Shown here: piece by piece, positions 1-10,536 of the stretch
How positions within the stretch are numbered: the first letter of the stretch is position 1
Layout: each line of letters opens with the position of its first letter
From: Acidobacteriota bacterium
Lineage (GTDB): Bacteria > Acidobacteriota > Terriglobia > 2-12-FULL-54-10
Direction of reading: 5' to 3'
Assembly (NCBI GenBank): GCA_016191085.1
Contig: JACPPJ010000005.1
Coordinates: 1 to 64,000, forward strand
Length of the DNA: 64,000 nt
Notes under the pieces: generated by a model
What the model was told of the DNA's origin: nothing
Databases searched by the model: none
Seen by the model: only the letters and a program-made list of their open reading frames with translations
Translations under genes and position numbers: made by a program

Positions 1-6
1 ACCGCG

Positions 7-53
7 GCGAATTGGCTGGCTTGCTCTCCCCCCCAGCAAGCCAGCCAATTCGC
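7..53. terminator. Perfect 19-bp inverted repeat, possible terminator of an upstream gene
   Basis: The arms GCGAATTGGCTGGCTTGCT and its exact reverse complement flank a 9-base pyrimidine loop. The hairpin would be very stable. The right arm is followed by a mixed pyrimidine stretch rather than a clean T-run, so it is either a weak intrinsic terminator for a gene left of the window or a dispersed palindromic repeat. Confidence 0.5.
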
Positions 54-350
54 TTCTCCTCTTCTGACTAACACACTTCAACTCCACAGGGGGGATACGA
101 AGTGCATAGGCTATACCATACTCAGCCACGAATTGCTTTTTCGGCGAAACGATGTTAAATTAGCGGGTTTTGAGTGACTCGCAAGGCTGGCTTCTGTGTT
201 TGTCCCAAGGATCTGTCCTTGCACTGCCGGCTTTTTCGTAGACCAACAGGGCCGTGGAGTACGTGCACCCTCTCGGTGAACTAGCTCAGGGACGGAGCAG
301 ATCACGAATCTCCGCAGTTCTCAAATTCTATTCCATAGGAATCATCATCT
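54..350. other. Intergenic region upstream of icd, no gene seen
   Basis: About 300 bases with no convincing coding sequence. The short ORFs in the track here (111-305 minus, 254-466 plus) have no recognisable motif, and one overlaps the icd start. The region presumably carries the icd promoter, but I cannot point to a confident -35/-10 pair. Confidence 0.4.
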
Positions 351-1763
<1,413 letters not shown>

Positions 1764-1776
1764 CCTTCGTTCTTTT

Positions 1777-1827
1777 CTGCCACGCGGCATAGTCCGCACA
1801 AACGCAGGGGGACAAACCGCGTGGCAG
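1777..1827. repeat. 11-bp inverted repeat between icd and mdh
   Basis: CTGCCACGCGG (1777-1787) pairs exactly with CCGCGTGGCAG (1817-1827). The following bases (tccttcttgtatt) are T-rich but interrupted. It could attenuate or terminate icd transcripts before mdh, or stabilise the icd mRNA 3' end. Confidence 0.5.
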
Positions 1828-1886
1828 TCCTTCTTGTATTCCAACCATTTGCGCCTCGATCCTGAGGCGCTCAAAAGGGGATTTCC

Positions 1887-2813
1887 ATGCGCAAGAAAAT
1901 AACCGTTGTAGGTTCGGGCAATGTGGGCGCCTCTGTGGCGTTGCGGCTCGCCGACCGCGAATTGGCCGACGTGGTCATGATAGATATTCTGGAGGGAATT
2001 CCTCAGGGCAAGGGCTTGGACATTCTGCAGGCTGGACCAGTGATGCGGTCGGATGTGCAGGTTTCGGGCACCAACGACTACAAAGACACCGCCAATTCTG
2101 ACATCGTGGTCGTGACTGCGGGCTTCCCGCGGCAGCCCGGCATGAGCCGCGACGATCTGCTTATGAAGAACTATGAAGTAATCAAGGGAACCACTGAAAA
2201 GATCGTGCAGTACTCCCCGAACTGCATTCTGGTCATGGTCACCAATCCGCTTGATGCCATGTGCCAGGTGGCGCTGCGGGTGAGCAAGTTCGCCAAGCAC
2301 CGCGTCATCGGGATGGCTGGCGTTTTGGATTCGGCCCGCTTCCGTACCTTCATTGCCCAAGAACTGAACGTGTCGGTAGAGAACGTGCAAGCGTTCGTGC
2401 TGGGCGGCCATGGCGACACCATGGTGCCGCTGGTTCGTTACTCCAACGTCGCCGGCATCCCGCTCACCGAGTTAATGGATTCGGCCACCATAGCGCGGAT
2501 CGTGCAACGCACCCGCGACGGAGGCGCCGAGATCGTTAAGTACCTGAAAGCGGGCAGCGCGTTCTATGCGCCGTCAGCAGCCGTTTTGGAAATGGTGGAC
2601 GCGATTCTCAAGGACAAGAAGAAAATCTTGCCCTGCGCTGCCTATCTGGAAGGCGAGTACGGCATTAAGGGCTTGTTCGTGGGCGTGCCCGTAAAGTTGG
2701 GCGCCAAAGGCATCGAGCAGATCCTTGAGGTAAAGGTCACTCCGGAAGAGCAGGCCGCCATGTTGAAGAGCGCCGAAGCAGTCCGCGAGCTTGTGGATGT
2801 AATCAAGGTGTAG
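1887..2813 (+). CDS. mdh: Malate dehydrogenase (LDH-like type)
   Basis: Interconverts malate and oxaloacetate with NAD in the TCA cycle. The 308-aa protein has the N-terminal Rossmann motif '[10 protein letters not shown]', an acidic residue after beta-2 ('MIDILEG') consistent with NAD preference, the substrate arginine loop '[14 protein letters not shown]' and the catalytic histidine in '[15 protein letters not shown]' near residue 172. Length and motifs match the lactate-dehydrogenase-like MDH family of Acidobacteria and other phyla rather than the E. coli type. The start has a purine-rich AAAAGGGG upstream. It lies downstream of icd and converges with the PilZ gene. Confidence 0.95.
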   Translation: MRKKITVVGSGNVGASVALRLADRELADVVMIDILEGIPQGKGLDILQAGPVMRSDVQVSGTNDYKDTANSDIVVVTAGFPRQPGMSRDDLLMKNYEVIKGTTEKIVQYSPNCILVMVTNPLDAMCQVALRVSKFAKHRVIGMAGVLDSARFRTFIAQELNVSVENVQAFVLGGHGDTMVPLVRYSNVAGIPLTELMDSATIARIVQRTRDGGAEIVKYLKAGSAFYAPSAAVLEMVDAILKDKKKILPCAAYLEGEYGIKGLFVGVPVKLGAKGIEQILEVKVTPEEQAAMLKSAEAVRELVDVIKV

Positions 2814-2833
2814 CCGGTTAAGAAAAACAAATG

Positions 2834-4237
2834 CTACAGGGCGACTAATCTCTGCAAAGCCGAGCCGTCCTGTAGCCTTCCCGAATGCTCCCATGCCTGA
2901 TCTGGCGATGCATTGAAGTTTTCTGCTCGATCCGCTGAATACTTTCCAGGCGCTTCAGCTTGGCAATTCCCAAACGATTGCGCCAGCTCGGCCAGCATGC
3001 GTGCGAAGCCGTTCCTGATTTCGCTGATCAGTTCCTCTGAAGTAGCCGCCAGTTTGGCTTCCGCCTCAAACAACAGGTTTCCGTGAGTGGCGTTGATCCC
3101 TTGTACTAGATCGCTGGCGTGTTTGCCGAATACGTCTTTGGCTGTTTCGGCGAGTTGAGCCTCCAGTTGATGCGCCGTAACTTCGATTTGCTGCGAAACT
3201 CTTTGCTCTAGTTCTGTTACTTCTCGCAGCAAAGCTGATTCGCGATTCGCCAACGTCGAGGCAAGGGAATCGAATTCGCGCGACAGCGTATCGCGTGCGC
3301 TTTCCACGGCGGCTGACGCTGCTTGTTCTGCCTCGTGCCTGCAGCGGTGAACGATCTCCTCTTCGATCGGCGGCATCTGCTGCACAATGCGCTGCGTCAG
3401 TTCTGTCAAAGAGACCGATACAACCTCTTCCGCTTCCTGCTGCACCGATCGCCTGTGCTGCTCACCTGCAACAGCAATTCGCTGCAATTCCTCGTCGGCA
3501 ATAGCTCTACTTCGCTCCATAATCTCTCCGATGCGCTCCTGCACGGCGCGGTCGGATTCGCTCTCAATTCTGCTCCGGAGCGCTGAAGCAATTACATCAT
3601 TGATGGCGTCTTTGAGCCGTTGATCGGGCGCGGTGGACTGTGTGGTAGCACAGGCGGATTCTGGCGTAAGTAAGTTTTCTTGAGTATTCATGACTTCCTC
3701 AGCTTCCACGTGGGGTATTGAAACGTAATCGGGCGGATGTGGCGGGCCGGTCGTTACATCCGAACCCGGATTGAACTGGTCGAGAATCTCCGCGGACACG
3801 AGATTAGCAGCAGGCGCGCTCTCCGTTGCAGTTGAAGCTTCGTCCAAATGTAGTGGCCCGGGAACCCGACTGCGGCACTCCCAGTGCGACAACTCCTGAG
3901 GCTCATCCTGTGTCGGGAAGTGAATTTGCCACAGATTGCACAGTTCACGCAGCGCGACGGCGAACTCAAATTTCCCGGTCCCGTCCGGCTGGTTGTTTCC
4001 CCAAACCACCACCGCGGTCGCAGATCTGCCGTTGGCGGCATTCTTAACGAGCACCTCAATATTGGGCTCGAGCGGCCGTGTGGCCTCGCAGCGCGCGCCG
4101 TGACGATTCACAATGAGCGTCCAGGCGCCTACCACTTCTTCGTTTCCATTCTCCGAGCGAAAGTTGATTTGCACCGGAATGCGAATGGCCACTCGCGTGG
4201 TCCGGCGCGTGCGAATGCTGAAATCACGTTCGTTCAT
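2834..4237 (-). CDS. PilZ-like domain protein with long C-terminal coiled coil
   Basis: The 467-aa protein begins with a PilZ-like beta-barrel region: an arginine-rich 'RRTTRVAIRIPV' near residue 10, followed by 'WTLIVNRHGARCE', where c-di-GMP-binding PilZ proteins carry a D/N-x-S-x-x-G motif. The second motif is degenerate (N-R-H-G), so nucleotide binding is uncertain. After a Pro/Thr-rich linker, residues about 190-440 are Glu/Gln/Ala-rich and heptad-like, predicting a long coiled coil such as those of filament-forming or scaffold proteins. No membrane segment is seen. AGGAG sits 6 bases before the ATG. It converges on mdh with only 20 bases between stops. A scaffold or motility-linked second-messenger role is inference from architecture only. 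Confidence 0.7.
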   Translation of the reverse strand: MNERDFSIRTRRTTRVAIRIPVQINFRSENGNEEVVGAWTLIVNRHGARCEATRPLEPNIEVLVKNAANGRSATAVVVWGNNQPDGTGKFEFAVALRELCNLWQIHFPTQDEPQELSHWECRSRVPGPLHLDEASTATESAPAANLVSAEILDQFNPGSDVTTGPPHPPDYVSIPHVEAEEVMNTQENLLTPESACATTQSTAPDQRLKDAINDVIASALRSRIESESDRAVQERIGEIMERSRAIADEELQRIAVAGEQHRRSVQQEAEEVVSVSLTELTQRIVQQMPPIEEEIVHRCRHEAEQAASAAVESARDTLSREFDSLASTLANRESALLREVTELEQRVSQQIEVTAHQLEAQLAETAKDVFGKHASDLVQGINATHGNLLFEAEAKLAATSEELISEIRNGFARMLAELAQSFGNCQAEAPGKYSADRAENFNASPDQAWEHSGRLQDGSALQRLVAL

Positions 4238-4379
4238 GGTTGTCTCCTGCCAGCGTTCATCGGACGCAATAGGAGATTTAGCAAGTGATTATTGATGGGA
4301 AGGATCGCACCCGGGCCATGTGCTAAAAGGGTTACGTGGTCGGGACAGGGGTTTACGGATGAATACGGAGCGGATTGGA

Positions 4380-5045
4380 TCAGGCTACTTGAGCGCGCCA
4401 CAGCGCCAGCCCGTGATCCTGCAACAGCAGGGTCACGCCGGAGAATCCGGCATTTTCGAGGGCCTGACGTTGCTCGTCAATGGTCATGTAGAGTTCGTTG
4501 TCTGTCTGGCCGCCCTCTCCAGCGAAGTGGTCGCACATCAGGAAAAGGCCTCCCTTGTGTAGCAGCTTGCGTACTCGGGCGTACAGAGAAGGCACCCGCG
4601 ATTTGTGCCGAACCTCGTGGACCGACTGCATGGAGATGACGGCATCGAATGTGGGCATGCCGAGGTTCCAGTCCGGCAATTTAAAGTTGGTCTCCACGAA
4701 ACGTACGCCGCCGGACAGGGACCCTAGGCGTTGACGGGCAAGTTCATGCATGGCTGGAGAATAATCCAGCGCCGTGTAAACGGCGTGCGGCAGCACTTCC
4801 AGAATGCGCTGCGCCAGAAAGCCTGGGCCGGAGCCCAGTTCCAGAACGGATAGCTCCTCGGCTCCGGTGCTGGCCAGCTCCCGCGCGAAGGTTCGGAAGA
4901 ATTCCTCGCGCCATGGCTTCTTCGACTCCGCTTCTTCGGTCCAGGCGCGAGCCTCTGCAGGGTTTTGAAAATCAACGTTGCCGGGAATGTCGGTGGGTTT
5001 GTTTCCTGCCATACGTGCAAGTTTATGGATGAATGGCCGCTCCAT
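4380..5045 (-). CDS. Class I SAM-dependent methyltransferase
   Basis: A 221-aa soluble protein with the class I methyltransferase motif I 'VLELGSGPGFLAQRIL' at about residues 67-82, an acidic motif II region 'YTALDYSPAMHELARQRL', and a motif IV-like 'TFDAVISMQSVHEVRHKSR'. This is the UbiE/Methyltransf_25 fold. The substrate cannot be read from sequence. The gene is separated by about 57 bases from the upstream minus-strand gene and could be the distal gene of the yebC-ruvC transcript. The chosen ATG is the first in the ORF; an internal ATG at residue 12 is possible because no clear Shine-Dalgarno precedes either. Confidence 0.8.
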   Translation of the reverse strand: MERPFIHKLARMAGNKPTDIPGNVDFQNPAEARAWTEEAESKKPWREEFFRTFARELASTGAEELSVLELGSGPGFLAQRILEVLPHAVYTALDYSPAMHELARQRLGSLSGGVRFVETNFKLPDWNLGMPTFDAVISMQSVHEVRHKSRVPSLYARVRKLLHKGGLFLMCDHFAGEGGQTDNELYMTIDEQRQALENAGFSGVTLLLQDHGLALWRAQVA

Positions 5046-5102
5046 AGCTGTAGCGGCTCTGATTCTAGCTTCTAGCTTGTAGCTTCTGCCTCTGAGTTGA
5101 GT

Positions 5103-5795
5103 TCACTGCTTCCCCGCTTGTATTTTGCCCAGGATCTGCACTGCGCGCTCTTTGGCAATATTGGCCACGCTACGGTTGTTCCGAATCTTTTCCAGTATCG
5201 GCACCAGTTGGCCGGTCCCGAGCAGGCGATTTTGGTCGACGGCCATTTCGACCTGAAGCAACTCTTTCATAATACCAAGCCGGTCGAACCGGACTAGATT
5301 CTCCAAGCGGATCAGGTGCTGTTCGGTCGACGAAATCCTCTCAAAGATAGCAGTAAGCGCCAGTGCCTCTGGTAACTCAGTGTGATTGAAAACGGATTCG
5401 TGACGTTCACCGCCTGTTTGGTACGACAGTGTCTTCTTGCCCATGTTGGCGACGCGGCGATGCGATTCCACATTGCCGCCTTTGAACCAGTTGAGCTTTT
5501 CGGCAAGACGGAATATCTCCGATGCGGTATCGGCCGAAATAGAGAACTCGAGCGGCGCATTGTCATCAGGAGCAGTGCGGTAAACGGTTCTTCCGTCTTC
5601 GCCCACCGTGATGGAATAGTAATCGGGCTGGCTGTTGGGAAATTCTTTGGTGAATGTTATCCGAGCGCCGTCGTCCGCCGCCGTGAAAACAAAACCTTTT
5701 ACCGCAGAGATTACAGAGAACGCAGAGAGAAATAAAATAATCAAAACTCTGTGCTCTCTGCGATCTCTGCGGTGAATTTGTTTATTTTGCTTCAT
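5103..5795 (-). CDS. Exported protein of unknown function with a repeat-encoded signal sequence
   Basis: A 230-aa protein. Residues 8-32 read 'HRRDRREHR' followed by 'VLIILFLSAFSVISAV', a basic n-region plus hydrophobic core resembling a signal peptide or membrane anchor. This segment is encoded exactly by the palindromic repeat at 5701-5773. The mature part ('ITFTKEFPNSQPDYYSITVGEDGRTVY...') is beta-rich, then ends in a helical region. It resembles uncharacterised secreted acidobacterial proteins, and I do not recognise a named family. The ATG overlaps the ruvC stop (ATGA), so it is translationally coupled to ruvC. Alternatively the native protein starts further in, near 'FVFTAADDG', and the repeat has extended it. 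Confidence 0.65.
   Translation of the reverse strand: MKQNKQIHRRDRREHRVLIILFLSAFSVISAVKGFVFTAADDGARITFTKEFPNSQPDYYSITVGEDGRTVYRTAPDDNAPLEFSISADTASEIFRLAEKLNWFKGGNVESHRRVANMGKKTLSYQTGGERHESVFNHTELPEALALTAIFERISSTEQHLIRLENLVRFDRLGIMKELLQVEMAVDQNRLLGTGQLVPILEKIRNNRSVANIAKERAVQILGKIQAGKQ
5701..5773. repeat. CAGAG-type palindromic repeat (family 1), in frame in a coding gene
   Basis: The left arm ACCGCAGAGATTACAGAGAA continues to CGCAGAG; the right arm is its near-perfect complement ending in CTGCGGT; the loop is a 19-base A/T-rich stretch. Related copies lie at 55186-55257 and 57940-58046, with a half copy near 58652-58691. This copy encodes the N-terminal signal-like segment of the 5103-5795 gene. 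Confidence 0.85.
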
Positions 5796-6331
5796 GCGTT
5801 CGGCAGGGATATATGTTGTTGACCTCGGGTGCCTCGCTGAGTTGGAGCCAGTTTCGCGAGCAACTGAGCGCGATTGGCATGGCAGACGGCGACAGCTAAA
5901 GCATCGGCAGCGTCTTCCGGAGGCAACTCCTTCAATGACAGCAGAGCCTTCACCATCTGCTGCACTTGCGATTTTTCAGCGCGGCCGTAGCCAACGACGC
6001 TCGATTTAATCTCGAGCGGTGAGTACTCGTGGACAGCCAAACCCGCATCGGCGGCGGCGAGCAGCACAACGCCTTTCACTTGACCCAGCTTGATCAAACT
6101 CTTCACGTTGACGGAGTAGAAAATCTCCTCTACCGCCATGACGTCTGGAGAATGTGTCTGGATTAGATTGCGAAGGGTATCCGCGATCTGCTTGAGGCGC
6201 TCCGGGAAGGGAAAGCGCGCTACCGTGGTGACGATTCCCGAATCCACTACCTGAAACGCGCGCCCGTCGGAATCAATGATTCCGTATCCAGTAGCATTCG
6301 ATCCACAGTCAATACCGAGGACTCGAGTCAT
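5792..6331 (-). CDS. ruvC: Crossover junction endodeoxyribonuclease RuvC
   Basis: Resolves Holliday junctions together with RuvAB. The 179-aa product shows the RNase-H-fold start '[16 protein letters not shown]' with catalytic Asp8, the second acidic site in '[10 protein letters not shown]' (Glu68/69), the '[18 protein letters not shown]' helix, and the C-terminal acidic pair in '[15 protein letters not shown]'. Length fits the family. Its ATG overlaps the stop of the upstream yebC gene by ATGA, the usual yebC-ruvC arrangement. ruvA and ruvB are not in the window. Its own stop overlaps the next ORF. Confidence 0.96.
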   Translation of the reverse strand: MTRVLGIDCGSNATGYGIIDSDGRAFQVVDSGIVTTVARFPFPERLKQIADTLRNLIQTHSPDVMAVEEIFYSVNVKSLIKLGQVKGVVLLAAADAGLAVHEYSPLEIKSSVVGYGRAEKSQVQQMVKALLSLKELPPEDAADALAVAVCHANRAQLLAKLAPTQRGTRGQQHISLPNA

Positions 6332-7080
6332 GCGTTGGCTACTTGTTCCAGCTCGCGTTGATCAATGTCGAAGTTCGAGTAGACGTGCTGCACGTCTTCG
6401 TGGTCTTCCAGCGCTTCCATCAAGCGGATCATCTGCTGCGCTTCTTTGCCTTCCAGCTTGATATAGTTCTGCGGCAGCATGGTGACTTCCGAGGCGGCAA
6501 CCTCGATTTTGGCGGTCTTCAATGCCTCCAGCACAGATTCGAAGTTTTCCGGCAGAGAGATGATTTCCCACTGCTCGCCGTCGTCTCGCAAATCTTCCGC
6601 GCTGGTATCCAGAACAATGTTCATGAGCTGATCTTCGCTGGCTGCGCTCTTGGGCACCGCAATGGAGCCGCGCTTGCGGAACATCCACGAGACCGAGCCC
6701 GACTCGCCCAGATTTCCACCGTTTTTGGAGAACGCGTGGCGAATCTCGGAGACGGTGCGGTTTCGATTGTCGGTAGCCACTTCTACGATCAGGGCGACCC
6801 CTTTGGGGCCGTAGCCTTCAAACGAGATCTCGTCGTATGTCACGCCGGGCAGCTCGCCGGTGCCGCGCTGGATAGCGCGCTTGATGTTATCCGCCGGCAT
6901 ATTCTCGGCCTTGGCGGCGTTCACAGCGCCGCGAAGGCGAGGATTGGATTCAAGATCGCCTCCGCCGTGGCGGGCCGCCACCGTGATTTCCTTGATCAGA
7001 CGGGTGAAGATCTTCCCTCTTTTGGCGTCTGTTGCTGCCTTTTTGTGCTTGATGGTAGCCCATTTAGAATGGCCTGACAT
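6328..7080 (-). CDS. yebC: YebC/PmpR family (TACO1-like) protein
   Basis: The 250-aa protein starts '[25 protein letters not shown]', the hallmark of the YebC family. It continues with '[38 protein letters not shown]' and a C-terminal acidic region. Family members have been described as transcription regulators and, more recently, as translation factors for proline-rich stretches (TACO1). It is the first gene of a coupled yebC-ruvC-5103 group. The 220 bases upstream (7081-7301) hold no gene and probably the promoter. Confidence 0.95.
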   Translation of the reverse strand: MSGHSKWATIKHKKAATDAKRGKIFTRLIKEITVAARHGGGDLESNPRLRGAVNAAKAENMPADNIKRAIQRGTGELPGVTYDEISFEGYGPKGVALIVEVATDNRNRTVSEIRHAFSKNGGNLGESGSVSWMFRKRGSIAVPKSAASEDQLMNIVLDTSAEDLRDDGEQWEIISLPENFESVLEALKTAKIEVAASEVTMLPQNYIKLEGKEAQQMIRLMEALEDHEDVQHVYSNFDIDQRELEQVANA

Positions 7081-7301
7081 AGAATCCTCTCACCAGGTAG
7101 GGTGGGCTTCGTTCCGGATAGCCGGTACTGAGGGTCTTAGGAATTGCCGGCGGATTGAGTTTCCCGGAACCCCAGTCGAAATCCTAGCATACGCCCTCTA
7201 GGGAAACAAGTTGCAGGCTGTCCGGCAGGCTGGGTTGCACGCTTGAGGCGCGTGTCGGGCGGGTTCAATCTTGGAAGTCTAGCTATCGGGAGGAGCCGAC
7301 G

Positions 7302-8348
7302 TTAAACGCCCGTGTGAAATTTCGGTGTAGGTTCCGCGAAATCTCCGAAGACTGAGAGCAGTGATTGGATGACGGGGTGGGTCTTGGATTCCAGGTCTGC
7401 TCCACGCAGCCTGGTTTTGCCGTTGGCCACGCTTTCCGGAAGCACGAAATGATTCATCCACGCCATCAAGTCTGCGGTCACTCCGGGGAATAGTCCGTGA
7501 AAACGCGCCAGGACGCTGGCAGGCACGCTGAGCGTGATCTCAGCCTGGCGGGCTTTTACGGCCCGCACGATCGTTCTTGCCGCGCGTTCCGCGTTGATGG
7601 AGAAAATCGGCAGCGCGGCACCCAAGCTGAACCACGCATACTCGGCTTCCTGCTTTCCTTTGAAGAAAGCATTGACGTGCGAGCCAGTGCGCATCAACCC
7701 TGGCACGACTGTAGTGACTGCTATACCGTCCTTCGCGAGCTCTGCGCGCAATCCTTCCGACAACCCCACGCAAGCGAATTTCGCACAGCCGTATGGGATC
7801 AGGTGGGGAACGCTGACCCTGCCTCCAATCGAAGTGATGTTGGCGATGCGTCCCGCCTGCCGCCGTTGCATGCCGGGAAGCACCGCCATGGTCGGCCAGA
7901 GCGTGCCCCAGAACATAGTGTTCATCGCTGTTTCGAAGTCCTCACGGGTCATGGTCTGAATGGGCCCGACCACAATCACGCCGGCGTTGTTGACCAGAAT
8001 GTCGATGTGCCCCAGCCGCCCCTCGGCGGCGCGGATCATATTATCAACCTGCTCCTGCCTGGAAATGTCGCATTCGAAGGCGTAAACTTCCGCATCTTCC
8101 TGCTGCAATAACCGCGTGGCCCGGTCGAGTTCTCCCACGTCACGCGCGCAAATCGCCAACCGGCACCCTTGATGAGCAAGCTCCCTGGCCAGCATGAATC
8201 CCAGTCCTCGGGAGCCTCCCGTGATCAACGCCGCTTGGCCTCGGATGTCTTCATCCTTACCCGGCCATGACACGCTGGATGCTGCCAGCGCCGCTCCCAA
8301 GCCGCCCGCCACCATCAATGCAGTTTTCACGGGTCCGGATAAAGGCAT
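7302..8348 (-). CDS. SDR family oxidoreductase, membrane-anchored
   Basis: A 348-aa short-chain dehydrogenase. A hydrophobic N-terminal stretch ('TALMVAGGLGAALAASSV') suggests a membrane anchor. It is followed by the cofactor motif 'ALITGGSRGLGFMLARELA' (about residues 38-56), 'NNAGVIVVGPI' and an active-site-like 'YGCAKFACVGLSEGLR' (Y-x-x-x-K). The order matches classical SDRs with a C-terminal extension of about 100 residues. GGAGGT lies 4 bases before the ATG. It is the last gene of a three-gene minus-strand group with a zinc dehydrogenase and an SRPBCC protein, a combination common in stress-response islands of Acidobacteria. The substrate is unknown. Confidence 0.88.
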   Translation of the reverse strand: MPLSGPVKTALMVAGGLGAALAASSVSWPGKDEDIRGQAALITGGSRGLGFMLARELAHQGCRLAICARDVGELDRATRLLQQEDAEVYAFECDISRQEQVDNMIRAAEGRLGHIDILVNNAGVIVVGPIQTMTREDFETAMNTMFWGTLWPTMAVLPGMQRRQAGRIANITSIGGRVSVPHLIPYGCAKFACVGLSEGLRAELAKDGIAVTTVVPGLMRTGSHVNAFFKGKQEAEYAWFSLGAALPIFSINAERAARTIVRAVKARQAEITLSVPASVLARFHGLFPGVTADLMAWMNHFVLPESVANGKTRLRGADLESKTHPVIQSLLSVFGDFAEPTPKFHTGV

Positions 8349-8379
8349 ATTGACCTCCGTAGTCGGCTACGTGCAACGT

Positions 8380-9576
8380 TCACGCTACCGCAGTGTTGTA
8401 CACCGGTGCGGTCCAGGGGTCCAGAACCACTTTCATACACTCATCCCGCTTCTGCTGGAACATACGATATGCCTGAGGAGCTTCCTCCAGCGTCAGTCGA
8501 TGGGAGATGACGAACGACGGATCAATCTCACCCCGCTCGATTCGCTCCAGCAGTGGGCGCATATATTTGTGGACCAAAGTCTGGCCCATTTTGAATGTGA
8601 GTCCCTTGCCAAACGCTGCGCCGATGGGGAACTTGTCAATGAATCCGGTGTAAACACCCGGTATAGAAACGGTGCCGCCCTTGCGGCATGCCTGGATGGC
8701 CTGCCGCAGCGCCATGGGCCTGTCGGTCTCAAGGTGCAGTGTCTGCTTGGCATGGTCATACATGGCAACCAGATCGGTGCCATGCGCCTCCATACCGACG
8801 GCATCAATGCAGGCGTCGGGGCCACGACCGCCGGTGAGTTCTCTTAACATATCTAACGCATCTACCTCTTCATAGTTGAGCGGCTGCGCTCCTTGCTGTT
8901 GCGCCAAGCGCAGGCGCGATGGGAAGCGGTCCAGCGCGATGACGCGCTCGGCGCCCAACATGAACGCGCTCTTGATGGCGAACTGCCCAACCGGCCCGCA
9001 GCCCCACACAGCGATCACATCGCCGTTCTTTATATTACAGTTCTCAGCCGCCATGTAGCCGGTAGGCAAAATATCGCTTAGGAACAACGCCTGTTCATCA
9101 GTCAACGAATCGGGAACTTTCAGCGGACCCACATCGGAGAAAGGGACCCGGACATATTGCGCCTGCCCGCCGGCATATCCGCCGAATAAGTGCGAGTAGC
9201 CGAAAAGACCGCCGGCGCTATAGCCATACATTTTTTCCACAATCCAGGCGTTGGGGTTGGAATTATCGCATGCCGGCCAGAGCCCCTGCTGGCAGTAGTA
9301 GCAGTTGCCGCACGAAATTGCGAACGGCACTACCACACGGTCTCCCACCCGCAAGCCGTTGGATTTGCCGACTTCCACCACTTCGCCCATGAACTCGTGT
9401 CCCAGGATGTCGCCGTGCTTCATGCCGGGAATGTAGCCGCCATAAAGGTGAAGGTCCGAACCGCAGATGGCGGCGCGGGTTACTTTTACAATGGCATCGC
9501 GCGGGTTAAGAATCGCCGGATCGGACACGGTCTCCACTCTCACGTCCTCGGTTCCGTACCAGCAAGCAGCCTTCAT
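8380..9576 (-). CDS. Zinc-dependent alcohol dehydrogenase (formaldehyde dehydrogenase-like)
   Basis: A 398-aa MDR-family enzyme. The catalytic zinc segment '[18 protein letters not shown]' with '[15 protein letters not shown]', the four-cysteine structural zinc lobe '[17 protein letters not shown]', and the Rossmann motif '[17 protein letters not shown]' are all present. The closest type is the glutathione-independent formaldehyde dehydrogenase / threonine-dehydrogenase-like group. I moved the start from 9627 to the ATG at 9576 (MKAACWYG...) because AAGGAAG precedes it and this is the usual family N-terminus. It lies between SRPBCC and SDR genes on the same strand. Confidence 0.9.
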   Translation of the reverse strand: MKAACWYGTEDVRVETVSDPAILNPRDAIVKVTRAAICGSDLHLYGGYIPGMKHGDILGHEFMGEVVEVGKSNGLRVGDRVVVPFAISCGNCYYCQQGLWPACDNSNPNAWIVEKMYGYSAGGLFGYSHLFGGYAGGQAQYVRVPFSDVGPLKVPDSLTDEQALFLSDILPTGYMAAENCNIKNGDVIAVWGCGPVGQFAIKSAFMLGAERVIALDRFPSRLRLAQQQGAQPLNYEEVDALDMLRELTGGRGPDACIDAVGMEAHGTDLVAMYDHAKQTLHLETDRPMALRQAIQACRKGGTVSIPGVYTGFIDKFPIGAAFGKGLTFKMGQTLVHKYMRPLLERIERGEIDPSFVISHRLTLEEAPQAYRMFQQKRDECMKVVLDPWTAPVYNTAVA

Positions 9577-9639
9577 GTTCGCTTCCTTTCTGATTGTGAC
9601 GTCCACCACGAGGCGGCATGGAATCACGGCGATTCATCT

Positions 9640-10449
9640 CTATGCCGCTTCTTCAGTTCCTGGCATGCGGGTCCGCGCCTCTCGAGCTTCCCGCTCACGA
9701 ACTTGCCAACCGCGGCTGGACTCGACCATGCTCGGCCCCACGGGTTGGCCCTCTGTTGTGGGAATCTCACCGGTTTCCATCATCTGCTTGAAATGCCGCA
9801 GGTCTTCACGGATCTGCTGCTCGGGTTCTTCTCCGAATAGCTTCGCAAACAGCGCCGTAAGGATGCCGCCTGGAGGCAGGTATTGCATTTCTACTTTGAC
9901 CTCCGTGCCGCGTCCACCAGGCGCGGGGCGGAAATATACGGAACCTGCCGTCGCCACTTCGGAGCCGGGGAGGGATCGCCATCCGATCATTTGGTTGGGC
10001 ACGTCGGCGGTAATCTCGGCGTCCCATTCGATGCGGCTGCCGCCGGGACCTCGGGCGATCCAATGAGAATGAGTGGCATCCGTGATCCGCACTGCCAGCA
10101 CATGGTCCATAAACGTGGGCAGGTTCTCGAATTGCCGCCAGAACTGATATAGTTCCGCAGCTGGCTTATTGATTGTGATGGCATGGTCAACACGAATACC
10201 CTGTCGGTAAATCAGCGGCGTTCGCTCGTTTTTGCGCGGAACCGAACTGACGCCGAGAAGCTGGTACAGATACGAGCGCCCGGTTGTGCCGCGATATAAC
10301 AGGTCTGCGCCGGCGAAGGCTAAAACCGCGCCCATTGTGGACCTGTGCCTCAGTCCCCGTGCCAGCAGCACCCCGCCTGCCGCCACTGAAACCATGCGCT
10401 CGATCGGCCCTACATTCACTGCACCACTGTTGCGGATGAAAGTTTCCAT
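9640..10449 (-). CDS. YgaP-like transmembrane plus SRPBCC (polyketide cyclase/dehydrase) protein
   Basis: A 269-aa protein. The N-terminal part 'VGPIERMVSVAAGGVLLARGL...GAVLAFAGADLLYRG' gives two short membrane segments of the DUF2892/YgaP type. The C-terminal part ('VDHAITINKPAAELYQFWRQFENLPTFMDHV') is an SRPBCC ligand-binding fold. The start at 10449 is preferred over the ORF-track 10506 because AGAGGAG precedes that ATG by 8 bases. First gene of the SRPBCC-ADH-SDR group. The ligand and the physiological role are unknown. Confidence 0.82.
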   Translation of the reverse strand: METFIRNSGAVNVGPIERMVSVAAGGVLLARGLRHRSTMGAVLAFAGADLLYRGTTGRSYLYQLLGVSSVPRKNERTPLIYRQGIRVDHAITINKPAAELYQFWRQFENLPTFMDHVLAVRITDATHSHWIARGPGGSRIEWDAEITADVPNQMIGWRSLPGSEVATAGSVYFRPAPGGRGTEVKVEMQYLPPGGILTALFAKLFGEEPEQQIREDLRHFKQMMETGEIPTTEGQPVGPSMVESSRGWQVREREAREARTRMPGTEEAA

Positions 10450-10536
10450 GGATACACTCCTCTCACTCTCTGTGCAGGGACACTCGCAACAACCCATTAG
10501 ATTCACAATAACCGATGATTGGGTTCTAGGAAACCA

